Source: Cornus controversa (lineage: Eukaryota > Streptophyta > Magnoliopsida > Cornales > Cornaceae). From it: a stretch of 64,000 bases of DNA. The translations under genes were made by a program, and so were the position numbers. The notes under the pieces were generated by a model. That model was not told the origin of the DNA. It searched no databases and was given only the letters and a program-made list of their open reading frames with translations. The stretch is from positions 13,541,975-13,605,974 of the forward strand of contig CM048846.1 of the NCBI GenBank assembly GCA_026545225.1. The letters run 5' to 3'. Of the stretch, positions 23,908 through 36,179 are shown piece by piece (within the stretch, counting starts at the first letter, position 1; each line of letters begins with the position of its first letter).

Positions 23908-24103
23908 GTAAGAAAAATAAATTGAGTTTAGAAAAGCTGACCGTTTAATTGACAAAAAAATATCAGTTATGTGTACTGAATATTTCAATGGGCAACTCTA
24001 CAAGATGTCTTTTCCAACTTGGTTTCCTTCTATTACACTTTGATTGCAGGTGATAGGAGGAAAAATAAGAAATCAGTAGGCCTGAAAATAACGTGAATGA
24101 CCG

Positions 24104-24122
24104 GAGCAGGCTCTGACACCAA
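24104..24122 (-). other. Primer-binding site of the minus-strand Copia element
   Basis: On the minus strand the 5' LTR ends CTTTCA and is followed by TTGGTGTCAGAGCCTG, one base off the usual Copia TGGTATCAGAGC complementary to initiator tRNA-Met. It fixes the orientation and the LTR edge. Confidence 0.8.
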
Positions 24123-25473
24123 TGAAAGAATAAATCAAAAAGTCTTTAGATAAAATTTTAAATTGATTTTATCTTTGGGTCTTCTTCAATTCTCCTTGGA
24201 TTTCGCCTTCTCTTCAGTTTCCCGAATGAAACCAAAATCGAAATATGTAGGTTGTAATGAGTTTTCACCACCAATAAAGGGTTTTCAACTTTTTGTATAT
24301 GTCATTGAAACTAATCACTTGTATCTATATATATAGAGAAATATGGAGGTTATTTAATACTACCATATTAGTGAACCACTTCCTCCACTAAAGGAGTTTC
24401 AACCACATCACCCCCATCTATATGCACAATCTCTTTTTAGGTGGGAGTAGGAGATATTTGTTCTACTATTTTATCTCAACCACTTAAAAGTGATTTTGAC
24501 CAAATCAAGTATCAACCAACTTGGCCAATTACATCTTTGTAATTCCTTCCTCAATATATGTGAACACAAATATAACGATTAGTAAATAAATAAGATAAGG
24601 AAGACGATATTCACACTCTCATTTTCTACGATTGTACTCCACTTACATTTTTCTTTTGAAAGAAATGACAAGAAGGTCATTAAACTCCTTAATGCATCAT
24701 CTTTTATTTTATAATACCATAAATATCCTTTGTACTATACATATATTTTTTCTTTACCTTATTTGCTTTCTTTAGTACTTTTTTTTCTTTGGTCTTTTTT
24801 TGTGTGGGTAAAAGTAATAATTTATTCAGCAAATATAACCTTTTTTTTATCTTGTCAAAAGATATAATTTATTCAACAAAGATAACATTTATTTTTTGGA
24901 TCCTTTTTTTTTTTTGTTTGGCATACTATATATATTTTTTTGGGCATTGTCAAAGGAGATAATTTATTAAATAGAGAACTTTTTTTTGTTGCTCCTGTCA
25001 AAAAGAGAATTTATTCAACAAAGATAACATTTTTTTTGGATATTTTTTTTTGTTCTGTCAAAAGAGATATTTTATTCAATAAAGATAACTTTTTTTTAGG
25101 TACATTTTTTTTCTTTTTCGGTCTTGTCAAAAGAGAGAACCTTTTTTTTGGATCCTTTTTGTTTAGATATTTTATTTTTGGATCATGTCAAAAGAGATCG
25201 AAAAATATTAAAGAATGCAAACAGAGAGGGAGATATAAGGGTAGTTGTGTAATTTAGAAAAAAATAAACATTCAATTGTAAAGTTAGGATTAAAAGTGTC
25301 ATTTCCTTTAAGAGAGGAGTGCAAACGTAAAAAAAGGAGAGTGCGAATATCACCTCCCATAAGATAAATACTAACAGACATGTATATATATAAAAATTTG
25401 TACAGAGAATTTATTGACAACCCAAAAAATAAATGAAGTAAATTTGAGGGCTACTTGGCCACTCAATATATCA
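24123..25473 (-). repeat. 5' LTR of the minus-strand Copia element, with an insertion
   Basis: It aligns with 17494-18105 at both ends but is 1,351 bp long because a 760-bp Mutator-like element plus a 9-bp duplication sits at 24599-25367. It also has about 50 bp near 24530-24580 that the other copy lacks. The outer edge is followed by the target duplication GTAAT. Confidence 0.85.
24590..25367. mobile_element. 760-bp Mutator-like non-autonomous element (24599-25358) with 9-bp target duplication
   Basis: The left end GGAAGACGATATTCACACTC is matched at the right by the complement of GGGAGGTGATATTCGCACTC. Perfect 9-bp repeats ATAAGATAA flank it (24590-24598 and 25359-25367). The sister LTR at 17494-18105 has the same site with one ATAAGATAA and no insert, which dates this insertion after the Copia insertion. 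The interior is a series of diverged T-rich repeats (GTCAAAAGAGA..TTTATTCAA..AAAGATAAC). It has no coding content. Confidence 0.85.
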
Positions 25474-25494
25474 GTAATTTCCAATTGCAATGTC

Positions 25495-25497
<3 letters not shown>

Positions 25498-25548
<51 letters not shown>

Positions 25549-25560
25549 TTTTTTTTTTTT
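25498..25560. repeat. CT, TA and T simple repeats
   Basis: A run of CT dinucleotides is followed by TA dinucleotides and then T. It lies just outside the Copia 5' LTR. Confidence 0.9.
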
Positions 25561-25661
25561 TGATGCCTACCATCTCTGTTCATCAATGTGGACCCTCAAA
25601 TAATTAAAGAAATATGAAAAACTACCGCTGAGAAGAAATCAAGCAAACCTAGGCATATTAT

Positions 25662-26609
25662 GGGAAAATTACACCCTAGTCCTACTTTTACATTTTAAAG
25701 ACAATTAAGTCCTAAAAAAATTTATTAAGACAAAAAAGTCCTACTTTTGAAAACTATTTTCAAATGAGTTCAAATTTGAACTTTTTTTCAATATTACCCT
25801 TATTACTGAAGTAGCAAGTATCAAACTAAATTAATTCTTTTCTTAATATGCATGGTATAAATTATATTATATTTTCAATTTCTTTAGGGTTCGTATTTTA
25901 ATCTAATGACAATTATATTTCCTTTTATAAACATTAATTAAAATTTACCACAAATTTCTTTATGGTATATATAAATTTGAAAACACAAACTGCATTTCTT
26001 CACTATGTCTTCAATTTTCTTTCTATTCTTTTTTCCAAATTGGTAGATGATATTATTAATACTCAAATGTTTATCCCATGGTCAACTCTAATTGTCATTA
26101 AATTAAAATACAAGAAATTTATATCTCCACCAATGTATCTACTTGTATCAGCAAAATACATTGTAATGATAAATTTTTTTCTTTGGTTAAAAGTTCCCCC
26201 TTTTTTTTATATATATTCCTTTGTAATATTTGAAATAGATTGAGTCACAAGTTGTTCAAATTTTTTTGCTTTTTTTGTTTTTGTTTTTTATTTCTCGTTA
26301 TATCAAATGTGCGTTAGTTGGTAAAGTATTAACAAGAATAGTAAGAATAATAAATATGAAAATATATTAGATTAATTCCGAAAGATGTCATTTGCTATTT
26401 GATATTGCTATAATTATAGCATGATATGAAAAAAAGAATTAATGAGTTTTATACTTTGTACTTTAATAATAAGGGTAAAAGTGAAAAAAAATTAAATTTG
26501 AGCTCATTTGGAAATAGTTCTCAAAATAGGACTTCTTTGTCCTACTGAAATTTTTTTAGGACTTAATTGTCTTTAAGGTACAAAAGTAGGACTACGGTGT
26601 AATTTTCCC
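25662..26609. mobile_element. Non-autonomous inverted-repeat transposon, 948 bp
   Basis: It starts GGGAAAATTACACC at 25662 and ends GGTGTAATTTTCCC at 26609. The inverted repeats extend about 130 bp and include TCCTACTTTT, AAAGACAATTAAGTCCTAAA and CAAATGAG.TCAAATTTGA. TATTAT flanks both sides (25656-25661 and 26610-26615). That is shorter than the 9 bp expected for Mutator-like elements, so the superfamily is open. The interior is AT-rich and non-coding. The element lies about 300 bp beyond the stop codon of the BRO1 gene. Confidence 0.7.
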
Positions 26610-26907
26610 TATTATTTATCAAGTTTCAATAAAGCATCCCTTGGTTTTAATATTGACAAGGCTGAGCACTAATCATATTAGTTTGAACAGAAAATCTCAA
26701 GATAATTTAAGATGCCGGGAATACAAAATGCAAAATGCTAGCTCCTTTTTCATTTTGCAGTAATATAATATAATTTAGCTTGTATTAAGAATGGTCAGTC
26801 AGCTCAAGAAGAATTCACCAGGTGAAATATGTTGGGGCATATAATAATAATAATAATATATAAGAGTTCATATGGAGGGGAAAAGAGAGAGGTCATATTG
26901 TGTGACG

Positions 26908-29900
26908 TCATTCATTTTCCATCTCATCGTCATCTTCGCAATCTTTAAGGTTCTCTTTGAGGGGTTGTCCTGGGATTTCCCATTTTTCACTATCCCATGC
27001 TGAATCCATCTCAGGCAATTCATAGTCATCAGGACTCAAGGACAGCTCAAATTCTGGAAGATCGGGCAAGACTTGGAGACCCCTGCATTGAATCCCAAGT
27101 AAAAAATAAATTCACGTACACCATATAATCTTTCAGTATAGAGAGGAAATAAATAAATAAATAAATAAATAGAGAAAGATTGTGAAAATAGATCGAAACA
27201 CTGTTGAAAACCCTTACTTCTCTTGGTCCAAAAGGTAGCCATACATTTGAGACTTCCTAGATGCAACTTCAGGAATTTTCTTATTTAAATGTTTCATAGC
27301 ACCCCAGGGTGGAGGAGCCCTTGACAAAAGAAATCAGATCAGGTAAGTAATCAAATTTTTTATTAGTGCTGGGATATCAATCAAATAAATAAATGTTTCT
27401 GTACGTACACTGCACAAAACAAATTCAAAACCAACCTGGTCACAGGAACTGCAAGACAAAAGCTTAAACAGGTCTTCTTGCTCTCTGTGAGAATTTCTTC
27501 TGCAGCAAGAAAACAACAAACAGCACTAACGTGACAGGATGGTTCAGTACCCTTGTCAAGGATCAGACCGTGATAGTAGTAAGCTGCAGCCTGATGATAT
27601 CTTATTATGATTAGAATCTGAATATTAGAATTAATTTACTGAGTGCCGAAAATATAAGTTTTGAAACCATTGTTGAAGACTGAGCCATTAAAACCTTTGC
27701 TTCAAGGTACTTCCACTTGATGAACAACAGATGCTTCTTTCCATATCCGTGACCGATGTTGCACCCCGACAAGCAGCAATGAGCCTGATTAAACAAAGGA
27801 GGAAATAATTACATTGTTAGAGGTATGGATGGTTTTGAAGGTTAACACCTAAGGCAAATGCTTATCTGCTAACTACATTTTCGAGCAAAAAAATTGAAGG
27901 CCATTTACATTGACAAATCCATGTCAAAAGTCCATCCAAAAGAAAAAGGAGCTAGTAAACAAGAAACAAACAGAAAAAGACATCCACAAATGCCAGGGTG
28001 CAGCCTGTAACGGGAGATTTACAATATTTTCTGTCCCTCTAAATATAGTACAGTAAAAACAACTAATCAAAATATTCCAGCATCCAAGCATCGCCTATAA
28101 ATCTACTACACTTGCAGGTGTTTTTTTTTTTTTTCCTCACTTGCAGGTGTTGAGGCATGTAAATTTGTGTGTCTCTGTGTGATTGTTTCTCTCTTACTTG
28201 TGTTTTTAATTTCTGATTTATTCCTAACAGGAGGGTGAGTAGGAAACATGAGAAAAGAAGGGAAACATTGCTTAGATGCTTAAAATTATATACCCAGGTT
28301 AGTTTTTCATGAAGAAGATTTGAAAATAAGTGACATGTCAAGAAAGATGGAATTGTCATGTCGAAGGATAATTAACACTAGGTAATGCTTTTGAGACAAT
28401 CTACATAATTCTAAGAAGGAAGTTTATGTTAGGAAGTAAGGAAGTATGATGCCCTTTAATCTGAAACATAGTCCCTCAAAAAAGTTTCTGCTTGGATTTG
28501 GAATCTGAAATATTTTGCAATGGAACATATTTCTTGGTTAGTCAACTCCCTAGCCTATGAAACTTGTCACAGGTAAACTAATTTCAGTGATAGAGGAATA
28601 GACTCCAATGTTCAACTAATTGTTTTCTATTATTTTCTTATAACAGAACAACTAATATAAACATTTCTCATTTTGCAGTTGACCCCCTTATTGCTAAATG
28701 AATCCTGCACATTAATTCACTAACCCTCAATGCTGTCACCAAATCCACACCAGTCACACTTTTTCTCCTGCAGATAGAATCCTATTCTAATCCACACCAG
28801 TCACACTTTTTTTCCCTGCAGATAGAATCCTATTCTAATTAAAACTTTTCTTAGCTTCTGTCAGAACCCCATCATTCCCTTCTAAATATTATTTTAGCCA
28901 ACACCATTGTAAAAGAGTTTATTAAGGAGCAGATGATATAGCTGCATATTGTGGCTTCTTCACAAAATGCCGCGAAATGTTACATCCTGGAGAAAGAAAT
29001 AGCCTGTTATAAGCTACAAACCATGCATCCTAAACTTTATAAACCTATAGCTTTCTGTACAAAATTCCAATTGAAAATTATCTCAAAGCTATCAGCTGCA
29101 TTGCTTAATATCAAAACAATATACATAAAATATAGGGGGAAGGAATTTCAGTATATGGAGCACAGAAATACAACAACATGCCCATGATAATAGTGATTTT
29201 GAAGACTTAATTTCTTAAAAGAACTGGTTTATGTACCTGCCCAAAATAGCTCAGTTGTTCACATGCCAGCCTCCTCTTCACAGATAAAGTGGCATTTTGA
29301 CTCCCAACAGCTAAACCAAGCTGCATTTCAGTTCCCTGAATTGTCATATGGCATCGTGTTAACAAGTATTTACTGCTTAGATCACTCTAGCCCGTCATTC
29401 AGCATTTATTTTTCAGAATAAGAGAGCGAGAGAGAAATTATTTTGTGAATAAATCAAAAAACACAAAACACATGAAAAATGCAAACATATTAATTAAAAT
29501 GTTCATATTAAACTTATCAAAAAACATATTTGATGGGTCCAATAGAATAAGTTGATGAAGACAAGAGCTTAATTAGCTCTAGTTGTATCTCCTCTACTTT
29601 CCAAGTGAACGGTTTAGGTTCAAGTCCCCTAAGGGGCAGACTCCATTCAAACCTATTTGATACGTACTATTATACAAAGCGGTTGCCCTCATATTTGAGC
29701 ACTGTTTTCATGCTCGGTGGCCAATGGCCCCAATATGGGGATAAAATTTGATTGGAAAGAGAGAAAATAAAAGCTCGAGTATTATATGGATTCTGTATTA
29801 TTCAGTGATAAAAATTTGTCTCCCCATATTTCATGTTCTTCCAATTTCTTATCATTTCCACTATGACATGCATGAGGATTTCTTACTTGGAAATTACCAT

Positions 29901-31243
29901 CTTTTTGTTTCTTTTAGATAAAGATTGGAAACTACCATCTTGTTGCTTCTTTTTTTTTTTTTTTAACTTTTCCTCTTGCTACCCCAGATTAGGTTCATAG
30001 TTGTTTCTTTAATCTTGGGGGATAGGTAATGCAAGCAGCTTTCTTGTAGAAAATTCAAGTAATGCATACCTGGCCTAATGCTTGAATAGAAATAGCTTCC
30101 AATACACCTTTGTGCAAATCTTTTGGCAACCTCCCCCTGGAAGTACATACAAGTTTCACGGTAATGATAGGCTGATACGAAAGCAGGTAAAAGATTTAGA
30201 AGTAGTGAAAAATATGTTCACATACTTGATATCAGGTGGTAAGTGAACAAGAACATTTCGAATACAGAATTCCAAGTACCCCGAGGCCTTTAGCAATAAA
30301 TCAACAGCATCCCTCATGCAATCTAGTGAAGGATGAAAGCTAAAAGTCAAGGCTTGTGACATCAAATTATGATTTGGTCCAATATATAAGGCATTTCTGT
30401 TAGATATTTTAGACGAGCATTACAAACCCGCAGATACAATCATTTCACAAGAATCAGGGTGATCCTTAGGAATAAGCATTGAGTTTGCCTCCGTCAATGT
30501 CAACATAGCCATCATGTGGATAACAGATAGTAATTCAAACCAGGAATTTGCTACACAGATTTCCTGCTTATCAAATTACAGATCTAATTAGCAAATTAAA
30601 TCTGACCAAAAAGTAATAACAACAAACAAGTATAACTCTGAGAGATTCTTACTTGTTGTCCATCCAAATTTGTCCACTTGAATTGTACCAAATCCTCAAG
30701 ACCATGTTCTGTAACATAGGTAAATCATTTGCATTTAGATACAATCATACAAACAAACACATATCTATCAATGTAATATAAAATATATAAGGTCATATGT
30801 ATGTGTCCTTGTGTGTGGGTGTGGGTGTGAAGAGAGAGAAAGAGAGAGAGACAAACAAACCTTTCTTAGTGAGGCCACGTAGAAGAGACAAATACTCTTC
30901 TATTGCTCGTATTAATTCGGTAACGGCAGATCCAGCTGCAAAAACCACAATTACTCATCAAAGAAGAAGTTTAACAAGTGAAGTGTGGATAAAAAATTAG
31001 AAGGTTTTATAAGAGCAGAGCAGAGCAGAGCAGACCAGTGTCCTCTGCGACTAATACAATCTGATTGCGAAGTGAAATTATTCGATCGGCCAGATGTTTG
31101 GGAATGAGAGCTGTGAGTGTGGTTTGAAGATCAGATTGTAGCGGAAGACGCATTGGTGTGAGAAAAACAGCGACTTGGGGGACATTCTTCTTCTTTTCCT
31201 TTCTTCTTCCAACTGTGCATATGGAAGATGATGAGCAACCCAT
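26908..31243 (-). CDS. BRO1-like domain protein, 11 exons
   Basis: Exons, all joined in frame by GT-AG introns: 31036-31243, 30861-30935, 30653-30708, 30428-30563, 30226-30352, 30070-30136, 29237-29335, 27695-27784, 27436-27590, 27218-27319 and 26908-27082. They give 1,290 nt and 429 aa. The product matches the plant proteins annotated as endosomal targeting BRO1-like domain-containing protein (Arabidopsis AT5G14020 type, from memory). BRO1 domains are helical and bind ESCRT-III in Bro1/ALIX, but the exact role of this plant branch is not established. The protein starts MGCSSSS, a consensus for N-myristoylation at Gly2 with a neighbouring Cys for palmitoylation, so membrane attachment is likely. 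Recognisable stretches are CMRDAVDLLLKASGYLEFC, RRLACEQLSYFGQAH, HLLFIKWKYLEAKAAAYYYH and RAPPPWGAMKHLNKK. The C-terminus is acidic. The exon 5 acceptor (30352) is the least certain junction. Confidence 0.88.
28745..28850. repeat. Tandem duplication of about 55 bp in BRO1 intron 7
   Basis: Two near-identical copies of TCCACACCAGTCACACTTTT...CTGCAGATAGAATCCTATTC lie head to tail. No effect on splicing is evident. Confidence 0.8.
29545..29770 (+). mobile_element. tRNA-derived SINE-like insertion in BRO1 intron 6
   Basis: An A-box-like TTAGCTCTAGTTG (29573-29585) and a B-box-like GGTTCAAGTCCC (29617-29628) are spaced as in a polymerase III promoter of a tRNA-derived SINE. They are followed by a unit that reads GGTTGCCCTC and GGTGGCCAATGGCCCC. 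It is no tRNA gene, since no cloverleaf can be drawn. It lies antisense to the host gene. Ends are approximate, and I see no clear target duplication. Confidence 0.4.
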
Positions 31244-31611
31244 TATATTGTTGTTGCAAGGGGGACTAGATTCATATATAACATCCTACATATTATAAAT
31301 CCATCATCACACAACAGGCGTGGAAGTGATTGATTCAAATTAATGAGGAACCTAAAACGTACTATTAATGGTAGAATAATATTGTATGAATATGGACAGT
31401 TAAAGCAAGCATGTTCTTCTAATTGGCAAAGACACCAACACACATATATAACAGATACATAGATATATGAAAAATGGTACTCTATATATAAGTAAAATAA
31501 ATGAGCACAATGTAAAAAGAAACACTTACTGGCTTCTGACAGGAGAGAGAGTTGTGAAGCTTCGAGGATGGAGTAGAGATACTGATATCGCCATTGGATT
31601 GAGAGAGAGAT

Positions 31612-31649
<38 letters not shown>

Positions 31650-33802
31650 GAATCTGGGAGTAGCTAGCTGGAGATGAAGCTCAGAGACCGAGAAATGAGT
31701 CACATGGCAAATGGCGTAGGATTGAAGAGAGAAGTTAATTAATTGTCTCAGCAACAGTTGATGGAAACGCATAGAAATTTCGATCTATTCATTTGTTTGT
31801 TTAATGCGAGCGATTGGACTAGTCTATAAATAAATACTACAGAATTATATATACTAGTAGTAGTAATTGTAGTAGAAGATGATGATTGTAAGTTGGGTTA
31901 ATAAAAATAAAAACAAATCTAGTATAGTATTAATACTAATACTAGTACAAACTTCTTTTTCATTCTTTTTAATTAGTAGTATAAAATTATAAACAATTGT
32001 GATAGAAAGTTCCTATAACAACCTAGCTAAATGCTAATATTGGATACAATCCAATTTTAACTAAAATTTCTATTAGCCTCATTTTGAATCATATAACAAA
32101 ATCACAATCCACATCACCGATTGCTTCTTCTATGCATGACTACTAGTGTTTAAGTGGATCCTTTATTTTAAAACAGAAACAATAACAAAAAAAATCGTCT
32201 TATTATCAACTTTTTCATTACACATTTATACCCGTCAACAATAACGATGATTAATAACAGTTGACACGAATCATGACACATAAATATCTTAATTAATTTA
32301 TTATGGTATGTTGAGATTAATTCATCCACTGCATATAAACCTAATTTCTAATCATATTTTATGTGCCTTGGAAGGTGGTGCTTGCACAATACACCCGACA
32401 CCTTATGCAGAGAGAAAAAAAATGTAGGTGGAAGGAAGAAGGAAAGGGAGATGTCGATGAATAGAGTGAACAGAGGGAGAGAGAGAGAGAGAGATAGATG
32501 GGATTGTTTAACCTCTCTTTCTAGTTACTCCATTTCTTTAGATTTTGTAATATATATGGTGGGATACTCAAATTCCGTATTGTTGATGAAAAATTCTTTA
32601 TGATCCATTTTGTAATTGAGATACTTAAATTTGTATTGTTGATAACGATACATATTAGTACAAGATTTATTGTGACTATACAAATATTATCATGACCGTG
32701 ACTGACATAAGTGGAGTCATGTATGTAATCATACAAACAATATTACATTGGTGGGGTGTTAAGTGTAGCACTTGAAATATTTGTATATCAAAAAGAGAGA
32801 ATTATGTATTTCCTATCTTGTAACATGTCCGCCCCTCAATTTATAAACTTGTTCTATTATCTTTTCCATCAAAGAGATATTATAAGACTATCCACTCTCT
32901 TATTCTTTGAACTTTGTATCATGTATTATATATGCTGAGAAAAGAAAAACACAAAGTGGAGGGAAGAATATAGAATACCATAATACAGAGTAGTCTATTA
33001 TTTGGTAAAAGTATATGACAATAATTAAGCAAGAGAGAACATAAGCAAATACGTTGTTATCCACGTGTTCCTCTTTGGCGTAGAATTATATATTTTTGCT
33101 TTTAAGAATTTTTGTGATAGATGCATGTAATGGCAAGAAAGTTTATTGGTATTACAAGAAAGAAATGATGGAGTTTACTATGTGGAATGTTATTGCGAGA
33201 TTGAGATGATCCAAACGTTGTGGGGGGAATGGGGGTAGAGAAGAGCTGCTCTCTCTCTCTCTCTCTCTCTCTCTCATCTCCAAATTGGAGTTGAGTGCAG
33301 ATGAGATGACCATGTGCTTGGCTTTTGGGATAGCGTGTGATAATTAAGTTATACTACTAATACTAGAGAGATTCAGAGCCCCGAGGGACCACACCACATG
33401 ACAACCGCTGTTCACTTTCTACTACTACCAAATTGAAAGAGGTCTTTCTACGGTGTCTACTGTACCCAAGTATCTCACACCTCAAAGTCTCAGATTACAC
33501 TCTTCAGTCTTTTACCCAAACATCAAGATTGCTTGCTTGCACTTTTATATATATATATATATATATCGGTAAGTACGTACATCAAGATTGCATTCTTCAC
33601 CTGCGCTCATCCGTTCACAAACATTCCTCTTCCTAAATGGACAAGTCTACGTACAAAAAGTAGTAGTAGTATTTTCCATCATATACTTGGCATTAAACTC
33701 AGACGACAAATCATATATATAATTGATAGAGGGTTTGACTCCAATTGTGAAATGTATAATATGGAGGTTGAGTTCAAGCTGACGTGGATAAGAAGTCTAC
33801 TT
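31244..33802. other. Intergenic region upstream of the BRO1 gene
   Basis: No coding gene is seen. GT/GA simple repeats at 31614-31650, GA at 32474-32496 and CT at 33248-33275 occur. The BRO1 promoter and 5' untranslated exon, if any, should lie at 31244-31800, where CT/GA-rich sequence is concentrated. A TA run lies at 33546-33566. Confidence 0.5.
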
Positions 33803-34710
33803 TGACCATGACTTCTCTATCTCCAGATGAGTTTAAGGAACTGAAAAGTCAGTCTCCTATTAGGACACAGTACCATTTGACCATTATAAATACAGAGACA
33901 GTCCATATACCAAAATATGTAATTAATACCCTCAAAAGTGCCTTTATAACTTAAGAAAGCTCTTTCGACTATCCTTTTTTTTCTTTTTTACAGGTTGGCG
34001 TTTGACCAGCTCAGGGTGAATTTCGACTTCATCGATTGGCGCCGTATGTGGAAAACGATTTGTTTTCTGAAGAAAATATTATTCTCATGGTTTGATTATT
34101 AAAATTATCATTTAATTAATTGTTGTCTTTATTTTTACATGTTGATTGTTAATTTCAACCCTAACATTGATATTAGAGGCATAGTTAGGATAAGAGTTTT
34201 TCTTGTAGAGGCATAGTTAGGATAACATTGATATTGAATAAATAATATATGAATCGGACCACTCTATGCATTTATATAATTTTTGGTGGTAAATGGCTTT
34301 GTAAACTGTGCATGAAGTATATTGCCGCGTGTTTGACAATCAAGATTAATTGATGTTCCAGGCTTGGGTTTTGTGGCAATCGATTAAGATCAATTGTTAG
34401 GTGCATCTATCTGCACGATAAATAAGGTTATTGTATTCTTGTATACTGATTTAATTGATACGGTAGTAGAAGAATTTATATTATTTTATTGGGTTCTTCA
34501 AACCTTTAAGATCAATCAGAAGACATTGTGCTATGATGTTTCAAGAACCATAAAATCATGAAGTAGTTTAAACTTGCTCTTAGTCTAAAGGGTTAAAACC
34601 ATGGTTCCAGATCAACGTCTACTAATCATAATTGAATTAACTTTGTGTTAGATTTATCTTTGGGTTATTTATTCCATTTTAAATCTATTATTATCGGTGG
34701 CATCAGAATG

Positions 34711-34813
34711 ATTTTTTATGATTGTTGTGAAGCATACTTTTGGCTTCGGCAGAATACTCCTCCAAACTCCAAATGCTACCAAGGTTATGTCATGGTGGGA
34801 TTATGGGTACTAC
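34711..34813 (+). pseudogene. Fragment of an oligosaccharyltransferase STT3 gene
   Basis: In one frame the DNA reads EAYFWLRQNTPP (from 34729). In the next frame it continues KVMSWWDYGYY (to about 34813). Together these match the conserved part of STT3, the catalytic subunit of the ER oligosaccharyltransferase that N-glycosylates Asn in Asn-X-Ser/Thr; SWWDYGY is its signature. A small insertion near 34765-34775 changes the frame. After the second Tyr the sequence leaves STT3 and runs into Thr codons (ACC/ACG). It is too short and broken to function. It is most simply a captured exon piece. Confidence 0.7.
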
Positions 34814-35620
34814 ACCACCACCACTACCACCACGACGTTGATCTACAACCGAATCTCAGATCCTATTGCGAGATTCACGCCCAAATTCAATCGGCCATGT
34901 GAACCTGTCAAATTAAAATTGGGTTTTGGAAACAAAACATTTCCTGTACGGATTCACAGTTGGATAATTGTTTTGAGTTTAACTCAAAAAGATATAGAAA
35001 TATGTTTCTTTAAAAATTGTTTTATGCGTTAAAAGTTGTTGAAATTTGTCTTCAGATAACTAAACTAATAACTTCTATGGATTTTTGGCTGATGTTGGTT
35101 TAGTATGGGTTTACCATTGATCTCCTCAAGGATCAGGAGAATAAAACTGGTGTCGTCCCTAAGCAGTGATCCATGATGCATACATGCAATAAGACGCATC
35201 CTAGCTAGCGACCCAGATTATGATGACATCAAACACTGTTCTAAGAAATCCATGTATATGAGTTACTGGAGTTTTCCTTGCTAAAATAGTTTCTTTCTAT
35301 TGCTATTGCTAAAATATTTTATTTTACTTTGACCATGACTTCTCTATCTCCAGATGAGTTTAAGCAACTGAAGAGTTAGTCTCCTACTAGAACACAGTAC
35401 CATTTGACCATTATAAATACAAAGACAGTCTATATACTAAGGTATGTAATTAATACCCTCAAAAGTGCCTTTATAGCTTAAGAAAGCCCTTCCGATTTCT
35501 GACTTGATCGTCGGAATGTAGTCGGTCGGCACCACACCGGTGCTCTTTCGACTATCCTTTTTTTCTTTTTTACAGGTTGGTGTTTAACCAGTTCAGGGTG
35601 AATTTCATTTTTTACAGGGG

Positions 35621-35783
35621 CACAGTCTTACAGGGACACATCTCTAACAGAGGGCGGCACAGTCTTACAGGGACACACCTCTAACAGAGGGCCTTTAATG
35701 AAAAAGACAGAATGAATTAATTCCAAAAATATTGTCAAACAGCCCTACGGGCACAGTCTTACAGGGACACACCTCTAACAGAG
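35621..35783. repeat. Three copies of a 32-bp unit
   Basis: The unit CACAGTCTTACAGGGACACA plus CCTCTAACAGAG occurs at 35621-35652, 35658-35689 and 35752-35783. It lies between the second and third LTR-like copies and is probably an internal repeat of the same LTR. Confidence 0.8.
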
Positions 35784-36179
35784 AAAGTCCTTCTGATTTC
35801 TGACTTGATCGTTGGAGCGTAGTCGACCAGTACCACGCCGGTGCTCTTTCGACTATCTTTTTTTTTTTGATAAGTTAGACGTTTAATCAGCTCATGGTGA
35901 ATTTCTCTTTCATCAATAATAATTATATATATGCAGCATATGAACACCTTCCCCTTCTGCTTTGCCGCTCAACTGCTATAGAAATTTAACGTCATAGTGT
36001 CGTCAACAACTTGTATAAAAGACTAAAAGTACATCCCCACATTATGAATGTGATTGGCGAGATGGACACCGAACATTGCACACTAAATTACATTAACCAA
36101 AGAAAATATGAAAAGACAAGTGATTGCCAACTCTCTAGTGCTACCCCACACAGGACACCACCAAAGGAACCATATGTAT

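Larger units (their letters stand above)
17494..25473 (-). mobile_element. Minus-strand Copia retrotransposon with three nested insertions
   Basis: LTRs at 17494-18105 (3') and 24123-25473 (5') are flanked outside by the 5-bp duplication GTAAT (17489-17493 and 25474-25478). Between them, on the minus strand, lie a primer-binding site, gag with a zinc knuckle, protease, integrase, reverse transcriptase and RNase H, all with stops. Three later insertions are nested: a 338-bp element (19881-20218), a solo LTR (21235-22705) and a 760-bp Mutator-like element in the 5' LTR (24599-25358). The host site is the 3' flank of the CASP-like gene. Confidence 0.85.
33803..35915 (+). mobile_element. LTR-like direct repeats flanking a small non-autonomous element
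   Basis: A segment starting TGACCATGACTTCTC and ending near GGGTGAATTTC occurs at 33803-34036 and again at 35330-35607, and its 3' half occurs a third time at 35783-35915. Right after the first copy stands TTGGCGCCGTATGTGG (34036-34051), a Ty3/Gypsy-type primer-binding sequence, so the copies behave as LTRs. The second and third copies share the block CGGTGCTCTTTCGACTATC. No gag or pol is present. The roughly 1.3-kb interior carries a host gene fragment (34711-34813). TG...CA ends and a target duplication could not be fixed, because copies 2 and 3 are rearranged. Confidence 0.55.

Noticed and set aside
24940-25257. 105-codon open frame in the 760-bp inverted-repeat element
   Set aside because: It is low-complexity Phe/Lys-rich translation of T-rich diverged repeats.
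29545-29640. A tRNA gene in the BRO1 intron
   Set aside because: A- and B-box-like motifs exist but no acceptor or anticodon stems pair; SINE-like remnant is the better reading.
34801-35032. STT3 continuing beyond SWWDYGYY
   Set aside because: After the second Tyr the frame runs into a Thr-codon repeat and an unrelated sequence; nothing like the following STT3 block is present.
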